Shown: positions 38,001 to 51,900 of the stretch, piece by piece | Position numbering within the stretch: position 1 is the first letter of the stretch | Layout: each line of letters begins with the position of its first letter | Assembly: GCA_964019165.1 (NCBI GenBank) | Contig: OZ025267.1 | Coordinates: forward strand, 9,432,889-9,496,888 | Direction of reading: 5' to 3' | DNA length: 64,000 bases | Source of the DNA: Mastigias papua | Taxonomy: Eukaryota; Cnidaria; Scyphozoa; Rhizostomeae; Mastigiidae | The notes under the pieces: model-generated | Told to the model about the DNA's origin: nothing | Seen by the model: the letters and a program-made list of their open reading frames with translations, nothing else | Databases searched by the model: none | Position numbers and translations under genes: made by a program

Positions 38001-39586
38001 TTTTCTCAAACTCCATCAGATATGAACTCTAGGATAGTAGTACCTTGGGTCACATAAGGGTTACATAACTCAACTGTGCATATGCCAGTTCTGGCATATG
38101 TTCTTTCAAACAATACTCACAAATTCTAAAATGTTCTAATGTCTATAATTGAGAGTCTCCTGTCAGTAAGATATCATGTTATTAAATAAACTTCACCTGA
38201 GCTCAGCTCTTGAAGAAATATCAATAAAAAATTTCCCTCTCCCTTACAGCAGACTTTATGCAACCTGAGATCTCTTCAAGGCTAGAACTTCAACTACATA
38301 TAGAGAAAGCTTGCTAGATAAACAAAGGTCTGTCTAAAAAAGGTGGCTAACTCTTGGCTCAAAAATGACATTGCTCAGCCTCTCTAAACAAGATATTTAG
38401 CATTTGACTGTAAAATGACTTTGCTCAATTTTGCCAATAAAGTGAAGCAAGTGACTTTCAAGATTACAGAAAAATATTTTCAACATTTCAGATATGAAAA
38501 TGATATCTTACCATTTCTTCCAACTGTTGCTCCAGCTTCAAGTGCCATTCGTCCTAGCTTACCGGGTCTTCCAAATGTTTTTCCGTTATCTTTTGGTCCC
38601 CAAGAGCAACTATATATATCAATATGTTGTGGGTTAAAAGAAAGAGCATCCGCTTCAAGACTGTCAGTGGCCTTTCCATCAAGCATTCTTACTGCCCCAA
38701 TCTTTGATTCATAGGCAATACCTACACCACACAATCTATTATTGGCCTTAGCAGCAATCGTTCCCGCACACTTTGTCCCGTGTGCATTGTAAGAATTAGA
38801 ATCATTGGGAAATGGATCTGAATCGCGTCCATTTAAATCAGTACTTGCCTCTGGGTCATAGTTGTCTTTTAGTTCTGGATGTGTATGATCCATCCCATCA
38901 TCAAGAACGCTCAGAACAACTCCCTTTCCTGTGTACCCTCTCTGCCAAACATCATATACTTTGCTATCAAATTTCGCTGGTCCCGATGTCTGTCCTACGT
39001 TATGAATATACCATTCCTCTTCTAACCTTGGGTCATTAAAATGAAGATCTCTGTTCCTAGGCCCATTCGGCGTATCGATTCTTTTTTCTCGTGATAACAA
39101 TCGTTCCCTTTTTACCCATTTTACCTGCGGATGCGAGCGAAGAAGTGTTTCATGCTCAATATGATCACGTTTAATGCGGGTATGTACTTGCTCTGCTATG
39201 CTCACTCGATCACTCTCAACCGAGCTTCCATGCTCATCATTTTCCTGGTTGTGGGCATCATGGTGATGCACCGGATGGGAAAATTTGTAAACTCCATTTA
39301 AATTTGCGACTTGTCCTAAATTTTCGAACCCATACTTTTCAGCTATATTGGTTGCTATTTGTGCATCACCAGCATCAATTCCCACTACCCAAGTATTATG
39401 ATAAGTACTATCGTTTGTATCGTCTTCATCGTCATATTCCTCATCTTTTGGCTCGTTGAACATTGAACGAAATTTTTCAATTTCATCTTCAGTGAATTCT
39501 CTTTTATCAGTTTTAATGAACGAAACATGCAACAGGCAAATCAAAAACAGGACTAACGAATGTTTCAGTTTAACTCTAAAATTCAT
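35048..39586 (-). CDS. Furin/PC1-type proprotein convertase with P-domain insertion
   Basis: Two exons, 39586-38512 and 36333-35048, join at a phase-1 GT-AG intron of 2178 bp (GRN-G-LGSIYVWATGNGG) to give 786 aa. A signal peptide (about 1-26) is followed by a prodomain with VHTRIKR (to Arg140) and the main maturation site LLSREKR (to Arg169). The kexin-like catalytic domain has Asp229 (VLDDGMDH), His269 (NAHGTKCAG), oxyanion Asn370 (ATGNGG) and Ser449 (GTSSAAPL). Asn370 excludes a PC2-type enzyme, which has Asp there. A P domain begins at about 520 (NWQTVAEQ). It is interrupted at about 648-771 by an acidic/basic insert of roughly 120 residues with the dibasic clusters RQKRK and NRKRR, then closes with IKSIEITFYGTSE at the C terminus. 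No transmembrane or Cys-rich tail. Such enzymes cleave prohormones and growth factors in the secretory pathway. Confidence 0.93.
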
Positions 39587-39711
39587 TTTCGCTTGTCTAT
39601 TTACTACTTTACTTGCTCTGTCGACCGATGCTACCTTGACTGAGCGTTTCCTTCACCATCGCACTGATGGTCGTCAACAAATATATCCAGTTTGCTCGCC
39701 CACTCAACTGT

Positions 39712-39731
39712 CTATATATGATAGTCACGTG
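39712..39731 (-). promoter_or_regulatory. Possible core promoter of the convertase gene
   Basis: On the minus strand a CACGTG E-box (39731-39726) stands seven bases upstream of a TATA-like CATATATAGA (39720-39711), about 125 bp before the start codon at 39586. Spacing suits a TATA promoter with a leader of about 100 bases. No transcript evidence. Confidence 0.35.
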
Positions 39732-40673
39732 ATAGTTTATTCTTTTGAACAGGAAGAGCAACATCTGCATTCCATTGCCATGTAAAAATCACCAATTAAA
39801 AATAGCTGCTCACGAAGTATAATTCATAAAGATGATCAGTGGGAAGTAGTTTTCCTTTAGGTAAATGAATATACACTTGGCAATTCTCAAAGGCTCCATC
39901 TATGATTCCCTATTCGTAATATACCCCCCTTTCACACTTCATGCACTAATTTACTTAGTCTTCAGGCGCATTCAAGAAAGTACTTTTAAAATTATTGGGT
40001 ACATGCCACAGAAAAACTTTTCAAAACTCAGTTTTCTTAAATGATAGACCATAAGTAAAAAAGAACAATGGCATGTCCAGGGAGGTTTATAATAACTTGC
40101 AGTCCTAGCATGAAGGCTAGCAAAAAACTACCTTTTGTCTTAAATTATCCTATCTTTCCTTCACCTTCATCTCTCAAAATAATCTTAAACCACAACAGAC
40201 CAATGCTCAAATCGTAATTTTCAATTTGCGAGTAGCCCACTGTAGCTTTTGTCGATTCTACAAAAATAGTGATAGCAAATACGATGCAAAGTTCCGAAAG
40301 GTTAATAGTTTGATGAAAATTTCTAATAAATATTTTTAAACTTTGCATCGATACAAGCAAGATGTCTCCATGAATCTCTATATATCTGTGTTTTGAAAAT
40401 AGATCATGGGAAGGAAGATTAAGTTAGTAAGTCCATAGTTCACAGCCTCTTGGAAGTAATGAGAATTTATGTGATTTATTTCTATTTCTATTTTATAATA
40501 TTTATACAGGGTAAAACATTCAGTTTTACTGTTTTACAATGTACCCTGTTTAAAATAAAAACTAGCAAGCGAAAAGAAACAATCTAAATTTACACATAAA
40601 TCTAAAATAAGATAAAATAAATAATCTAAAATATAAGAGAGAGTAACGCGATATAAAACGATATAAGAGAGAA

Positions 40674-42081
40674 TTAGGTAAAAGCTTGGTTTGCTATGCT
40701 TTTTTTGAACGTTTTCAAAGTCGGGGACAATTTTGATTCTAAGCTGAGACAATTCCACATTTTCGCGCCTTTATATGAGAAGCATTTTTGGCCATAGGCA
40801 GATTTTCGCATGGGAATCTCTAAATCAGATCTAGTATTTCGTAATTCTCTCTTATGTGTATCAGAGAGTCTTGAGAACATTTCGGTAAGGTAAGTGGGAG
40901 CCAGATCATTTATAGATTTGCATACCATACTCAAAGTCTCCATTTGAATAATTTCACTAACAGTGTGCCATCCAAGTTTCTTAATGATAGGCTTTGCAGA
41001 AGCATCATATCTACTGTTAGTGACTATTCTTGCAGCCCGATTTTGAAGTTTCTGTAATTCGTTTTTTGCTATGGAACCACAGCTCCCCCATACAGGGCAA
41101 CAATATCTAAAATAAGGTTCTACAAGACTTTTATACGTGCATTGTATAGTGAGAAGAGGGAGATACTTTTTGGAGTATTTCAACATCCCTATTCCTCTAG
41201 AAACTTTTTTCTTGATAGTAGAAATTTGTTCTTTCCAGTTCAAGTGTTGATCAACCATTACTCCCAGGTATTTTGCCTGTTTTATGATAGAAACAGTTTC
41301 ATCCCCAACATTGAAGAGAAGCTTTACTCCCCTTACCTATTCTATGTCGTTCAGACGCTTACTACCACCTATCACAAGACTTTGTGTCTTGGTCACATTG
41401 AGGGATAATTTGTTTGCATTAAGCCAAGATTTAAGGTATCCAAGGTCCTCATTGACGCATTCATTTATTAAAGGAATGGACTTTGAAGAGAAAGAAAGAC
41501 TTGTATCATCGGCATCCATGTTAACATCTGAGTGTCTCAAAGAGAAATGAAGATCATTTACGTAAATAATGAAAAGAAGAGTCCTAGGCAAGAGCCCTGA
41601 GGAACTCCAGTCTTTATCAATTCAAGAACTGAAAGCTGCCCATTAACCTTGCAGCACTGCTTTCTATTTGTTAGATACGAGCGGAACCATCTTATCTCTT
41701 TGTTTTTAACCCCATAATGCTCCAGTTTCTGTACAAGGATGTCATGATTCACCGTATCAAACGCCTTTTTAAATCAATAAAAGTAATGGCTGTATATTCA
41801 CTTTTCTCTAAATTGAGATACCAATCATTGGTATATTTTAAGAGACAGGTCAATACGGAATGTGGTTACCTGAAACTAGATTGTTGTGAGAATAAAAGTT
41901 TATTCATATTTAGAAAGCCGTACAATTGATTATAAACCAGTTTTTCAAAAAGGCGAGAGATGACCGGTAACACAGATATTGGTCGATAGTTCGAAGTTTC
42001 ATCTTCTGAGCCATCCTTGTAGATAGGTGCGACCCTAGCTATCTTCCAATCGTCTGGAAAAAGACCAAGAGACATCGACAT
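40674..42081 (-). pseudogene. 5'-truncated, frameshifted LINE reverse transcriptase
   Basis: Minus-strand pieces in order: 42081-41866 (FPDDWKIARVAPIYKDG, NYRPISVLPVISRLFE), 41752-41558 (fingers/palm, TGVPQGS), 41591-41337 (MDADDTSLSF, catalytic aspartates as ADD) and 41258-40674 (C-terminal region with YCCPVWGSCG and LQKLQNRAARIVT). Together these are the reverse transcriptase of a CR1/Jockey-like non-LTR element of the type common in anthozoans. At least three frame changes break it, and no endonuclease is present upstream. The 3' tail with acagggta/taccctgt complements (40507-40551) may be its 3' end. It lies between the convertase and the hAT relic. Confidence 0.85.
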
Positions 42082-42945
42082 GTTAAAGAGCTAACTCAGA
42101 GACCCGGCCAAAACGGATAGAGTTCATGAATTAGGTAGTAAAAAACGTTGGAAAGAGTGCCAGTGGGTATAGCTTACAGTGGCTTGGATACTTATCAGCA
42201 GGTCAGGAATAATATTCCTGATTTCCTGAGAACAATATCCGTGGAAGTACGTGTCGTAAAAGATAGAAAGATCTGCAAATATGCGACAATGATAAAGAAG
42301 CTGAAGAGTTTTGGTGAGGTTTGGATTGCATCTTTTCCATAGCCTTTTTTAATATATTTTTATTGGGGGGGGGGATTCTCAAAAGGGACGTGATACTAGG
42401 AAAGCAAGCTAAGGACATATGATTAATTCCAGGGAAATATCAAGACTGCATCATTTACAGCTAGCCCAGTTTGAAATAAAAGCCCAATTTGAAATAAGGT
42501 TGATAAATCTGATATATTGAAACAATGTTCATAAATGTAAAAAATGTGGAGATGAAATCTCTAGTTTTGTAATTGTCTCTACTTGGTCTTGATTCACGGC
42601 GAGTTTTTCGCTGAAAAAATCTTGCTATGGCTGGCCTTGCATCAAACCTTGATGTTGGGACACCATTCCATGCAATCAAAAGTCTGCTTCTTAGAGTTGC
42701 CTGGTGTGTTGATGCTCATAACTTTAAGTATAAAATATTGTACGTAGAAACATATCTTTCAACCATCATACTGTCAGATATTATAACAATAATGGCATAT
42801 ATAAAACCTTCAGTGAGTCCAGTACTTTTTCTTAGCATTTGCAGAATCCTCAAAGAATAGTCCTTTTCCAGAAGGTCACTTCTTGGCCTAAAAACAGCAA
42901 AAGCCTAAAACGCAGTATCTGAAAACTCTTTGAATTGATCTTTCT

Positions 42946-44884
42946 TTATGCCTGTACACTCCAGTCCAGCAATGGCTTTGAAACAGCTATAAAATCAGTT
43001 GACGAAGTTGCAACACAGAACTCTTTGATAGTCTTCATATCTTCTTCCTGCTCAGAATCCAGCAGCTGTTCCAGGAAATTGATAGCACTGTAAATAATCT
43101 CTTTTCCAATTGTATTGTAAGCTCGCCACCTATGCATGCCATCAATTAACAAGTGGATTTTCTTTGCTTGACCCAAATCATCAAGGACTGAGGTGGTATT
43201 GTCTAGAGAGCCAATTCCTCAAATCCACTTCTCCTCCTCGCCATCAAAGTATGTTGCATCCTTCATAGCATGAAGCTTACAGATAGCAACATCTTTAAAT
43301 TACATTATATCAGGAATAATTGTGGATGCTTTCTGCAGCTTTTTTTGAAAAATTTGGAATACAGAGCACACATCTGACAATAAAGAGGTCAAATACAAAT
43401 TCACTCCATCCTCTTTCCATGAACGAAGGAACCCTTCAGCCTTTTTCCTTTCCATTTTATCCATTGCTTGGTCTGCTGATACATTTTTCCAGTGCGTAAG
43501 ACTACCTTTCAAATTATGAAGGACGGCTGTACAAACGCAACTAATGTGCTGTGCAAAACGTACTTCATGATAAGTAGGGTAAGTTTTAATGCTTGGAAAT
43601 ACAGTGTTAAGGCCTTTTGTCCTTGCAGAGGATTTATTGTAGCACTCTTACACGGAAAGCAGGTTCTACTTCCATTCTTTGAGCTCAGGAACACTAGCTT
43701 CCATGTCTTCCATAGCAAGGTCTGAACGATGACAAGCACATCGGAAGTTCATCAAACTACGCCCAACATAGTCCTCAAACCTCTTCCACAACCCAGTGTA
43801 TCTTCCATTGTTTGCAGGTTCGCCATCTGTAGTCACACCTGCAAACTTGCCCCTCATCATTGTGTCACCTACACCAAGACCTTCCAGGAAACAATCTTCT
43901 AGTCCTGCAGCATCTGTCAATTCAGAGCTAGCAACAGTAGCAAACCTCGCCTTTACTTCCAATGGCCCTATAGGAGAATTGAATCTGATGAACACAAATT
44001 TGTCATCAGGCTGCATGGAGTCTACAGATCCATCAATCTGTGCTGAGAATTTTATTGCATTATGCAATTCAGCTTTAAGCTTTTCAGTATGAAGTTCAGC
44101 TATAATTGTCAGCATCTCCTTATAAGTTATTGGGACTTTGTAATGCAAATCCGCACAATCTGGCATAAATGGAACATTTAGGGCATCCACCCCATTCTCA
44201 TTTAAGGACAAAATCTGCTGTTCAGCGCGTGCTGTTGCCAGGGACCTTGATGGCCATGACCATGCGGAGAGCGTCAATTGCTTGCTATCATTGTAGACAT
44301 CAATGGCAAGTTTAATAAAGTTTTCGACAGTGCGTTTTTCTTTCTTTCGCAAAGTTCCTAACCATGGGTGGTTTACAGTCTGATTTTCCCACAAATTTCT
44401 ACATTTCTTTGCATCAACTTCTGCTGCAAGCGCTTTAGTACTGAAATGGTCAACAATTTTCTCTAGCTTCTCTTTTGAATCACACTTCACTCCATGAGCA
44501 AGGAGAACTATGCCATTTCCAGAGCATGCTTTTGCATGTTCTTCAAATTAATTGAAAACACTTCGCAAGCAGACGCTTTCTCGAACCAATCTTTTCATGA
44601 TAAACAGAAAGAGTACCATTTCCTACTTTTTCTTGAATTTTAGTAATGCTCAATGTATACCCCCGGTAGTTTGCCATTGATTCATCTGTAGCTGGACTTT
44701 GAAGATCATCAATTCTAGTACATGAGGATTCTGAGATTTTACAATCTGTGTGAAGAGTAGCATACGTTTGATTGCTTTCTTTGATACCTTCCTTGCTAAA
44801 AAAGTGAGTTAGCTTCTCGCATTTCAAGGCGCTTTCCTCCACCTTAGTTTTTCTCTTCTTGTGCAAGTACTCTTTACGCTGCAT
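42946..44884 (-). pseudogene. Broken hAT-superfamily transposase
   Basis: Four main pieces on the minus strand: 44884-44543 (basic N-terminus), 44490-43666 (KFSAQIDGSVDS, then FAGVTTDGEPANNG, CACHRSDLAM), 43512-43300 and 43176-42946, linked by frameshifts and stops. The IDGS aspartate and the TTDG/CACHR series match the RNase-H-fold core of hAT-like transposases related to those domesticated in ZMYM-type and KIAA1586-type proteins. I did not find terminal inverted repeats or 8-bp duplications. It is dead as it stands. Confidence 0.75.
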
Positions 44885-46227
44885 GTTAAAAACCTAGCTT
44901 TAGGACTTTTGAAGCAATTGTAATACACTGCACGATGCGTGCATATGATTCGAGGGGTCCCATTCATTGCAACACGATGACAGCAGTAGTTGTTTGACAA
45001 CATAGCTGAGAACCTTTACAAAAGGGATATTTTTCTGGGGTCAAAAGCCTCTTCACTCGGGAGGCAAAGTTCAGAACTCGTGGGGCATTTGCCCCCCCCC
45101 AGTTTGTATGTTAAAAAAGGTCCTGAAATCAATCCCACATAGATGTCTCCATTTCTTCATATCAGGTGTACTGAATTTCATCTGCCAAAAAATTGTCAGA
45201 AATTGATGAAAGTAAGCTTATTTGCTTATTTAGAAACTCATACAAAGATTCTTTGACTAAATTGTCGCACTCGCAGTCATATCTAGCACATTTTGTAGAA
45301 TTTATGAGCTCACCTGCTGCCATACTGCAGCTGCAGAGACAGTCTTTGTTTCAAGATTTCCCAACTGCTAACTTCAACGAATTCATTACAAGAATATGCT
45401 TATAACTTTTCAGTCATTTCGGATCATTTAAACAGAAAATGTCTCCCTTCTCTGGCAATGTGCTTGCCCAGTCACATACTTTAACAGATATCATTAAATA
45501 TTTTTTATCTTCTTCACACTATACAGCGATTGGAAATAGGTATGTTGTCTAAATAAATTCACCTGCAAAATAAAAGAATGTCGGTTTTTCATAACTCTGA
45601 TTTTAGGTTTCTTAAGGCCCAAAGAAAATGCATTTGGCGTTGTTGGGATTTGCCACTGACTTCGCTAACTTTGTACCAATTTACTGCCTCTCTGACTAGC
45701 GCATCTTTTAAGGAATCACAGATGGGGGAATGTAAAGGGGCCTCATTTTTTCAACAACAGTATAAGGTACAACTCAGGTAATAATGATCTATACATTTAG
45801 CCAGAGACTTTTACAAAGTCTCTTTCACAGTATGAATCACCTGTCAATTCATTCTAATGCCCTTTCTAAGTTCGAACTGAAAATTTTGAGTTAAAATGTG
45901 CTGTTGGCAAACAATTAAAATGGATGCCCGTTGAGAGTTAATGTTGTTTCATGTCCCCTTACGCAACTTTCAAAATCTCGAAGCACGCCTTTCCTCCATC
46001 ATGCTGGGTCAACAGACAATACATAACTACATTGTTTGGGAGTATTGGCAGATGTTAACTCAATCAGTGATTAAAGAACTTAAGTTTGCTGTCTCTTCTA
46101 GCGAAAAGTGCAATAACCAAACCGTTACAAAAAAAGAGAGGAACATCTATTGGGGAGGAAAATACTGTAAAACGCGGTAATTGGAGTTTCAAGAATAAGG
46201 AGTGGGGATCATTGCCCCATAAGTTTG
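44885..46227. other. Intergenic, no gene supported
   Basis: Sequence between the hAT relic and the next MITE. It may contain the unrecognised left end of the hAT element; a C-run at about 45093-45101 is the only simple feature. Confidence 0.4.
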
Positions 46228-46229
46228 TA

Positions 46230-46806
46230 CAGTAAACTCCGCGCAACTCAACTCTTTATGACGCGAACTATCGTATAACTCACGAAATCTATATCTCAAA
46301 ATACTGAGTAACTCGAACAGATTCCATGAGCATCGGTACAGAATTTCAAAGAAATTCCTGAGCCTAACTCCAACAGATTTCGTGACCACTTGTGAAGAAG
46401 TCCATGAAATCACCATGAAACAAGAAATAGCGGCTTATCTATCTACGCGTACACATTTTGTAACACATGGCGCGAAACTCAGCTCTACAGTTGGCTGAGT
46501 TTTACGCCATATTGTTTTACAACAACGAAAGTGATTTACTTTACTTTGAACTGACAAATATGACTGTATGAAATAGACGTTTAAAATACTGTAATTCCTG
46601 GCGATCAGTTCATCACTCTTGTGGTGTGTATGAATACAATATTACTGTAGAAGAATACTAGTTTGCTGTTTCATGCCACGATTGTAGCTAACTCCTGATA
46701 TTAGTGGTGGTTCATAGCTGTAATTGGGAAACTTCGTTTCATTCAAACTTCGAATAACTTTAACATTTTCCTGGTCCCGATTTGCCGAGTTACGCGGGGT
46801 TTACTG
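46230..46806. mobile_element. pogo/Tigger-like MITE
   Basis: A 577-bp element with inverted ends: CAGTAAACTCCGCGCAACTC at the left and the complement CAGTAAACCCCGCGTAACTC at the right. It is flanked by TA (46228-46229, 46807-46808). Ends starting CAGT and a TA target fit the pogo branch of Tc1/mariner. It contains no transposase frame. Confidence 0.75.
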
Positions 46807-46808
46807 TA

Positions 46809-48927
46809 TGCTACAAGAGGTCCTGCCTCTCATGTCTCATAGAGTACAAATGGCTACTTTATCCAAGGTTTCACTGCACGGAAAGACCATGCATGCTACA
46901 TCAGCAAAGTTGCACACCTGAGAATCATCTACCATTTATAAGTACCTATATGTTGAGCGAATGAGGGCCAAGTTAGGACCCTTGTAGCATTACTATCGAT
47001 GACATTTTCTAGCTAATAACACTGCTGCCTAGTTTGTCGCTTTGCTTTGAGTCAATCGTAAATCAGTTTCAGATTGCCTGTACCGAAACTGTAGGCCTCA
47101 AGTTGAGCAATAAGTAAATAATTAACACTGGGAAAAATCATATTGAAAATTGTTCCTCTACTAAAAGTAAAACGAATCGAAGAAAGCCTGACAATGAATA
47201 AAGGGTTCTCTTTAGATAAGAGTTTTCTTGCAAAATGGCTTCACCATTTTTAGACATTGATGATAAATCTGTGGGATTGAGTTTCTCAGTGAATAAGTAG
47301 TATTTGGTCACTTCACTAAAGAGTTTAGTTAACACAACGAAAGACAACGTCTACTTCAATTAAAAAATATATGCAGGAGTCTCCACTCATCGCTTCTGTT
47401 CTGTCAAAACACTCTACTTCATCACAGACTTTTGCAGGTTTGAAAGCACAAAACTGACAAGCAGCGGTGTCACTAAACATGTGTCTGGCTTTTATGGCTT
47501 TTATTGTGTGATCTTAATTCCTGTATGACCCCCAAGACTAGACAAGGGGCTGGCACATTAAGAGTTTCAATTATTTCTACAGTTTTAAGGTTCTGTTTCC
47601 ATTTCCAATATGTGCTATGCTAGTGTTTGAGCTTACTACCGTACCACACAAGAGATTAAAATGTCTTGCAGAATGCCTGCTCGTTTCCGATATTCGTTGG
47701 ATGAAGACTCTTGTAAAACTTCTTTACATCTTAATTTATGCTCATAACCAGATTTCTCTGAATCATGTACTGTCGATTTTCTTCATCATACCCAGAAGCA
47801 TTCACTTTTACTTCTAAATCGATTGCGTTTCATTATGGTGCTCCGCAGCTCTTAAGACATACGAGACTTTTTGCTGCCTCCAGTAGAAACAGATTTCTTG
47901 GAGGTGAATCCGCTCGTAGTAAGATACAATATTTTCAACTTCAGTACAATTTTGAAGTGTGCTTCCTTTAATTCTAAGCGAATTTTCTTCACTGAAGGGC
48001 AAGCTTCAAAACACCTTCGCAAACAGAGAAAGCTAATAATTTTTAATGATGCTGGCCTTTCATGTTATAACATGTGGCCGGCATTGAGGTCCATGTTAAT
48101 TGAAACTATATTGGATTTATTACGATATGCAAAACGTCGCTTTCATCTACAACCTGAATCAAAACGTGGCCTTCCTCCACAGAAGTTTGAACAACTCCGG
48201 TACACACCATATGATGGAAGTTATTATGCTGTTCACTACTACACGCAATATCTTTCTGCTGCATCATCTCAGTCGCTACATTACGGCACTAACGTGGCCA
48301 AGCAAACTTTCACGAGTTACGGATATAAATCTAGGCTTTGGTCATCACTGCATTCCTGATATGGGAAGAATAAGTTGGCTAATATTCAAAACATAAGATG
48401 ACATCTTTCTCAAGATGACGCCTTTCACTCCCCTCTTAAGTATTTGCTTACCATGAATGCGATTTTTCACCTTTCCGTGTACTTTCAGCATTTATGGCTG
48501 ACAGTAACTTAAAATCTGTCGAGGACATTGGTCCATCACAACAACAACAACGTTTTTCCAAACTATAATGCAATACGAAACTTGTTTTTCATGTGTCTTT
48601 TGTACCCCAGGATTGCATCGAATAAAAAGAAGGCGGTGTAAATAAAATGGAGGAATAATCAATTTGACATTGTATGTACAATCAAACACTAAGATACTGG
48701 ATAAATGTCACTATACAGATAAAAACACCAATAGCTAGGATATAAATACGACGTAAGAGCTTGCTAAAAACAATAATATCCAATAATCTTCAAGTTTACC
48801 ATACATTATGGCAATCTCCTACTACTTAAGAAGGCCATAGCAAATGACACTTGAATCCACAGAACGGTGCTTGTGCAAAAGGTTCTCGCACTGTTTCTTT
48901 GAAGGTACTATGAATAAAAGAACCCTT
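46809..48927. other. Intergenic, no gene supported
   Basis: Between the pogo-like MITE and the stop codon of the MDM1 homologue. The last part, immediately below 48928, should be the 3' untranslated region of that gene. Frames such as 47871-48359 show no recognisable protein. Confidence 0.4.
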
Positions 48928-51900
48928 CTACCAGAACTGATCTCTTCTTCTTCTTGATCGCTCTAGCACATCTGAAATAACTGTATCCCTAGCAGACATC
49001 GACGAATCGGACAGCAAATCTGAATCATCCAATCGATATGTGTCTTTGGCTCTCTGCTCATGCTTACTTGGCCGTACATAAGCGCGCGGAGGTGCCATTA
49101 CCCGGCTCATACCTTTTAGGGCTTGCGTCCTAAGTTCCGGATTCACTTCCTTTTCCTTCAAGTCACTCAAATCATCTCCACTCTCCTCATCTTTGTATTT
49201 ATCATGGTGATAAGCCTTACGCATGACTACTGCTGGTGGTTTAGTTTCTCTCACAATCTTTGCATTACTTTCTCCCATCAGCAGGGCTCGATTGTCACTG
49301 CTATACTTCCAGTCATCGCTTTTTCTCCTTATGTTTCGCTCAGTCTTCTCAGGCGACTGCTGCTGTCTCCATTTCGTACCTTGATTGGAGGTTCTGAATT
49401 CGTGCAAGGGTGCACATATTTCAGATGAAAGCTTCCCTGAAGGGGCATTTACAGTTCCACCTTGTAAAGGAGTAGTTCGATCCAAGTGATGGCGTCTGTG
49501 ATCTACATCAGCTTTGAGTCGTGCTGTATCCACCCTGCCTTTCAAGACATTGAAGAATGAATCGTCAGTGTCAGAAGATACTGTTGATGTTGGGGTACTA
49601 CTCCTTGCTTCTTTCTCAATTTCAAATGCCGTTTGTGTTTCTTCATTTTCCAATTGTGCCTCGCCTCCACTTCGCTTTGATCTTTTGTTGTTGGCTTTGC
49701 TGCTGTTGTTGCCTTTATTCTTCCGAGATATCTCAGAAACACTACTGCTAACTAAATTTGTTGTACTCGTTGCTTTATCTCTGCTAGATGGTGCTTTGTT
49801 CTCCTTATCCACCCCAGAGGTACTTTTAGCCTCAGTTTCGCTACAATGCTCTTTGACAACCTTTCCCGGACCTGCTACTTTTTCTGAAACAGCAACCCTC
49901 GGATATCCGCTAATTTGCTTCTCATTTCCAGGAACAGCAACATTTGAAGCTGCGTTGTCTCCTAATCCCGAACTTTCATGTGCTCTAGCATTTTCTTGAG
50001 GGGACTGTCCATGATCTCCGTCTGTAGAACTATCATCATCTTCGATGGATGCCAGAAAGACAGTTGGATAATGTGTTGCGCGTGCTCTTTCTTTATAGGT
50101 CTGCGCCTTTTCCCTCAATCTAAGTACCTACAAGGTATGAAAATTGATAAACCACGTTGCACTCAAGTTTCATGGTCTATAACCTACAAAGTAGCTTTTA
50201 TCTAAGATGTAACACTCCGGTATGCTAGTTGGAACTTGTTGCTTATGCTGTCTGCTTGTACCTTCACTGTTCGCCCTACCTACTAAACTTTACACAGGAA
50301 CAAAAATTTGATACTATAATAAATAGTCTTAATACTTTTTCTTGTCCTTCATCCTTCACGCTATATATTACACACTTTTAATTCAATTTTCCACTCACAA
50401 AGATCTGCCTCTAATCAAGTTCTAGTCGGTTGCATATCTTGATGATGTATATAATTCTACCTAAAAACGGCTGGGAAGGGCTAACACATTGTACTTTCGT
50501 TGAGCTGTTTTCGTAATCAAAGTTACTTTCGTACTTTTCAATGATATGAATAATTCATGGAAGAAGTTGCTGCATTGATGGAGATATTCTCTTTTCTAGA
50601 TAAATGACTGAAACGCTCTTCACTGCAAGCAGCGAGAATGAATATCTTAGTGACAAAATGAGCAATATTTGGCTCTAAAGATCTAATATCACAGTCACGC
50701 TTCACACCACCTTCCGACGAAATTTCACAGTTCAATCGGAATAAACCAGAACTCAGTTTCAAAATACCTGTCCAACACAGTGCTCTCATCACATGTCACC
50801 TATAATGTTTCATATTTATTGCAATTTATCATGACAATGCAGATAGGTCTGGTTGCATATACAAAGTGATGCTAATACTTTTCTTAAAAAAATTATCAGT
50901 TCAGGCTTATCATTCAAATAAAACATGGATAGATGTATGGGTGGATTGATAAAGGCTGGATAGCTAAATTATCTAAAAATTAGCAAATCAGAATATCATT
51001 TGAAAATCTCTCTAGATTGATGAAGTGTAATTGGAAGATAACTTGATTGAGTATCGTTATAGCTTCTAATCAATAGAGAGAGGCCGTAATCCATGTAAAT
51101 GGAAGCTCGAGAGGAATACATTACCTGCTTTAGAAACAGAACAAAAACACTATCAAACAACAGCTTATTGCAATCACACATAAATTTAAAATAATTATGG
51201 CGTCTTGTCCTAGACGGAATAACCAGAAGTGGCAGTCAATAGTAAAGGGTTCGTGCTCAAAACGCAAAGAACTTCCAGCTATAAAGAAGTGTAGAAGTAA
51301 GCTATAGAAGAAGAGTTCAAAAGTAATGTTAGCAAAATGAAAAAGTATCCTATAATATACTAAATAAAAAAAGAATAGAGCTAATTATGTGTGGAAATCC
51401 GTGGGCGAGAACGTGGCGGTGTACAGCAAATTCAAACAAGTCCAGTGAGAATATAGCGCCTGAAAACATACGAACTATTTAGTATCCATGCATAATAAAT
51501 TATGGTCGTGTACAGCTTAAGGCTTTTATCAGTAGGCCTTAGCAAACATGGGAAGACGAGAAAACACCTGAAATCTGTCACGTTCCCTGTAATCTAGAAA
51601 CTATCTAACAAATTCAGTCTACTATCATATCTTTTGTTTTCTCAAACTCTTTATTGCCAATTCTATCACTGAATATGCATTTAACTTCCCATTCGGTACG
51701 GCAAGAAGGTCAGATTCTCGCAATTCTGAACTAATTTGGATTCGTCTGTAGTAAATTATCCACCACGGCTTGAAAACAACAATATGATACGCATTTTTTC
51801 GACCCATTCGACACGCCAAAAGAATCAGCATTTTTCACGATTCTCACGCAGCCTCAGTTTCAAGAATCATAGCGACCTATTCTAGTCTGATGAATGAGCT

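Noticed and set aside
35048..39586. Assignment of the convertase as PC2
   Set aside because: The oxyanion-hole residue is Asn (ATGNGG), whereas PC2 enzymes carry Asp.
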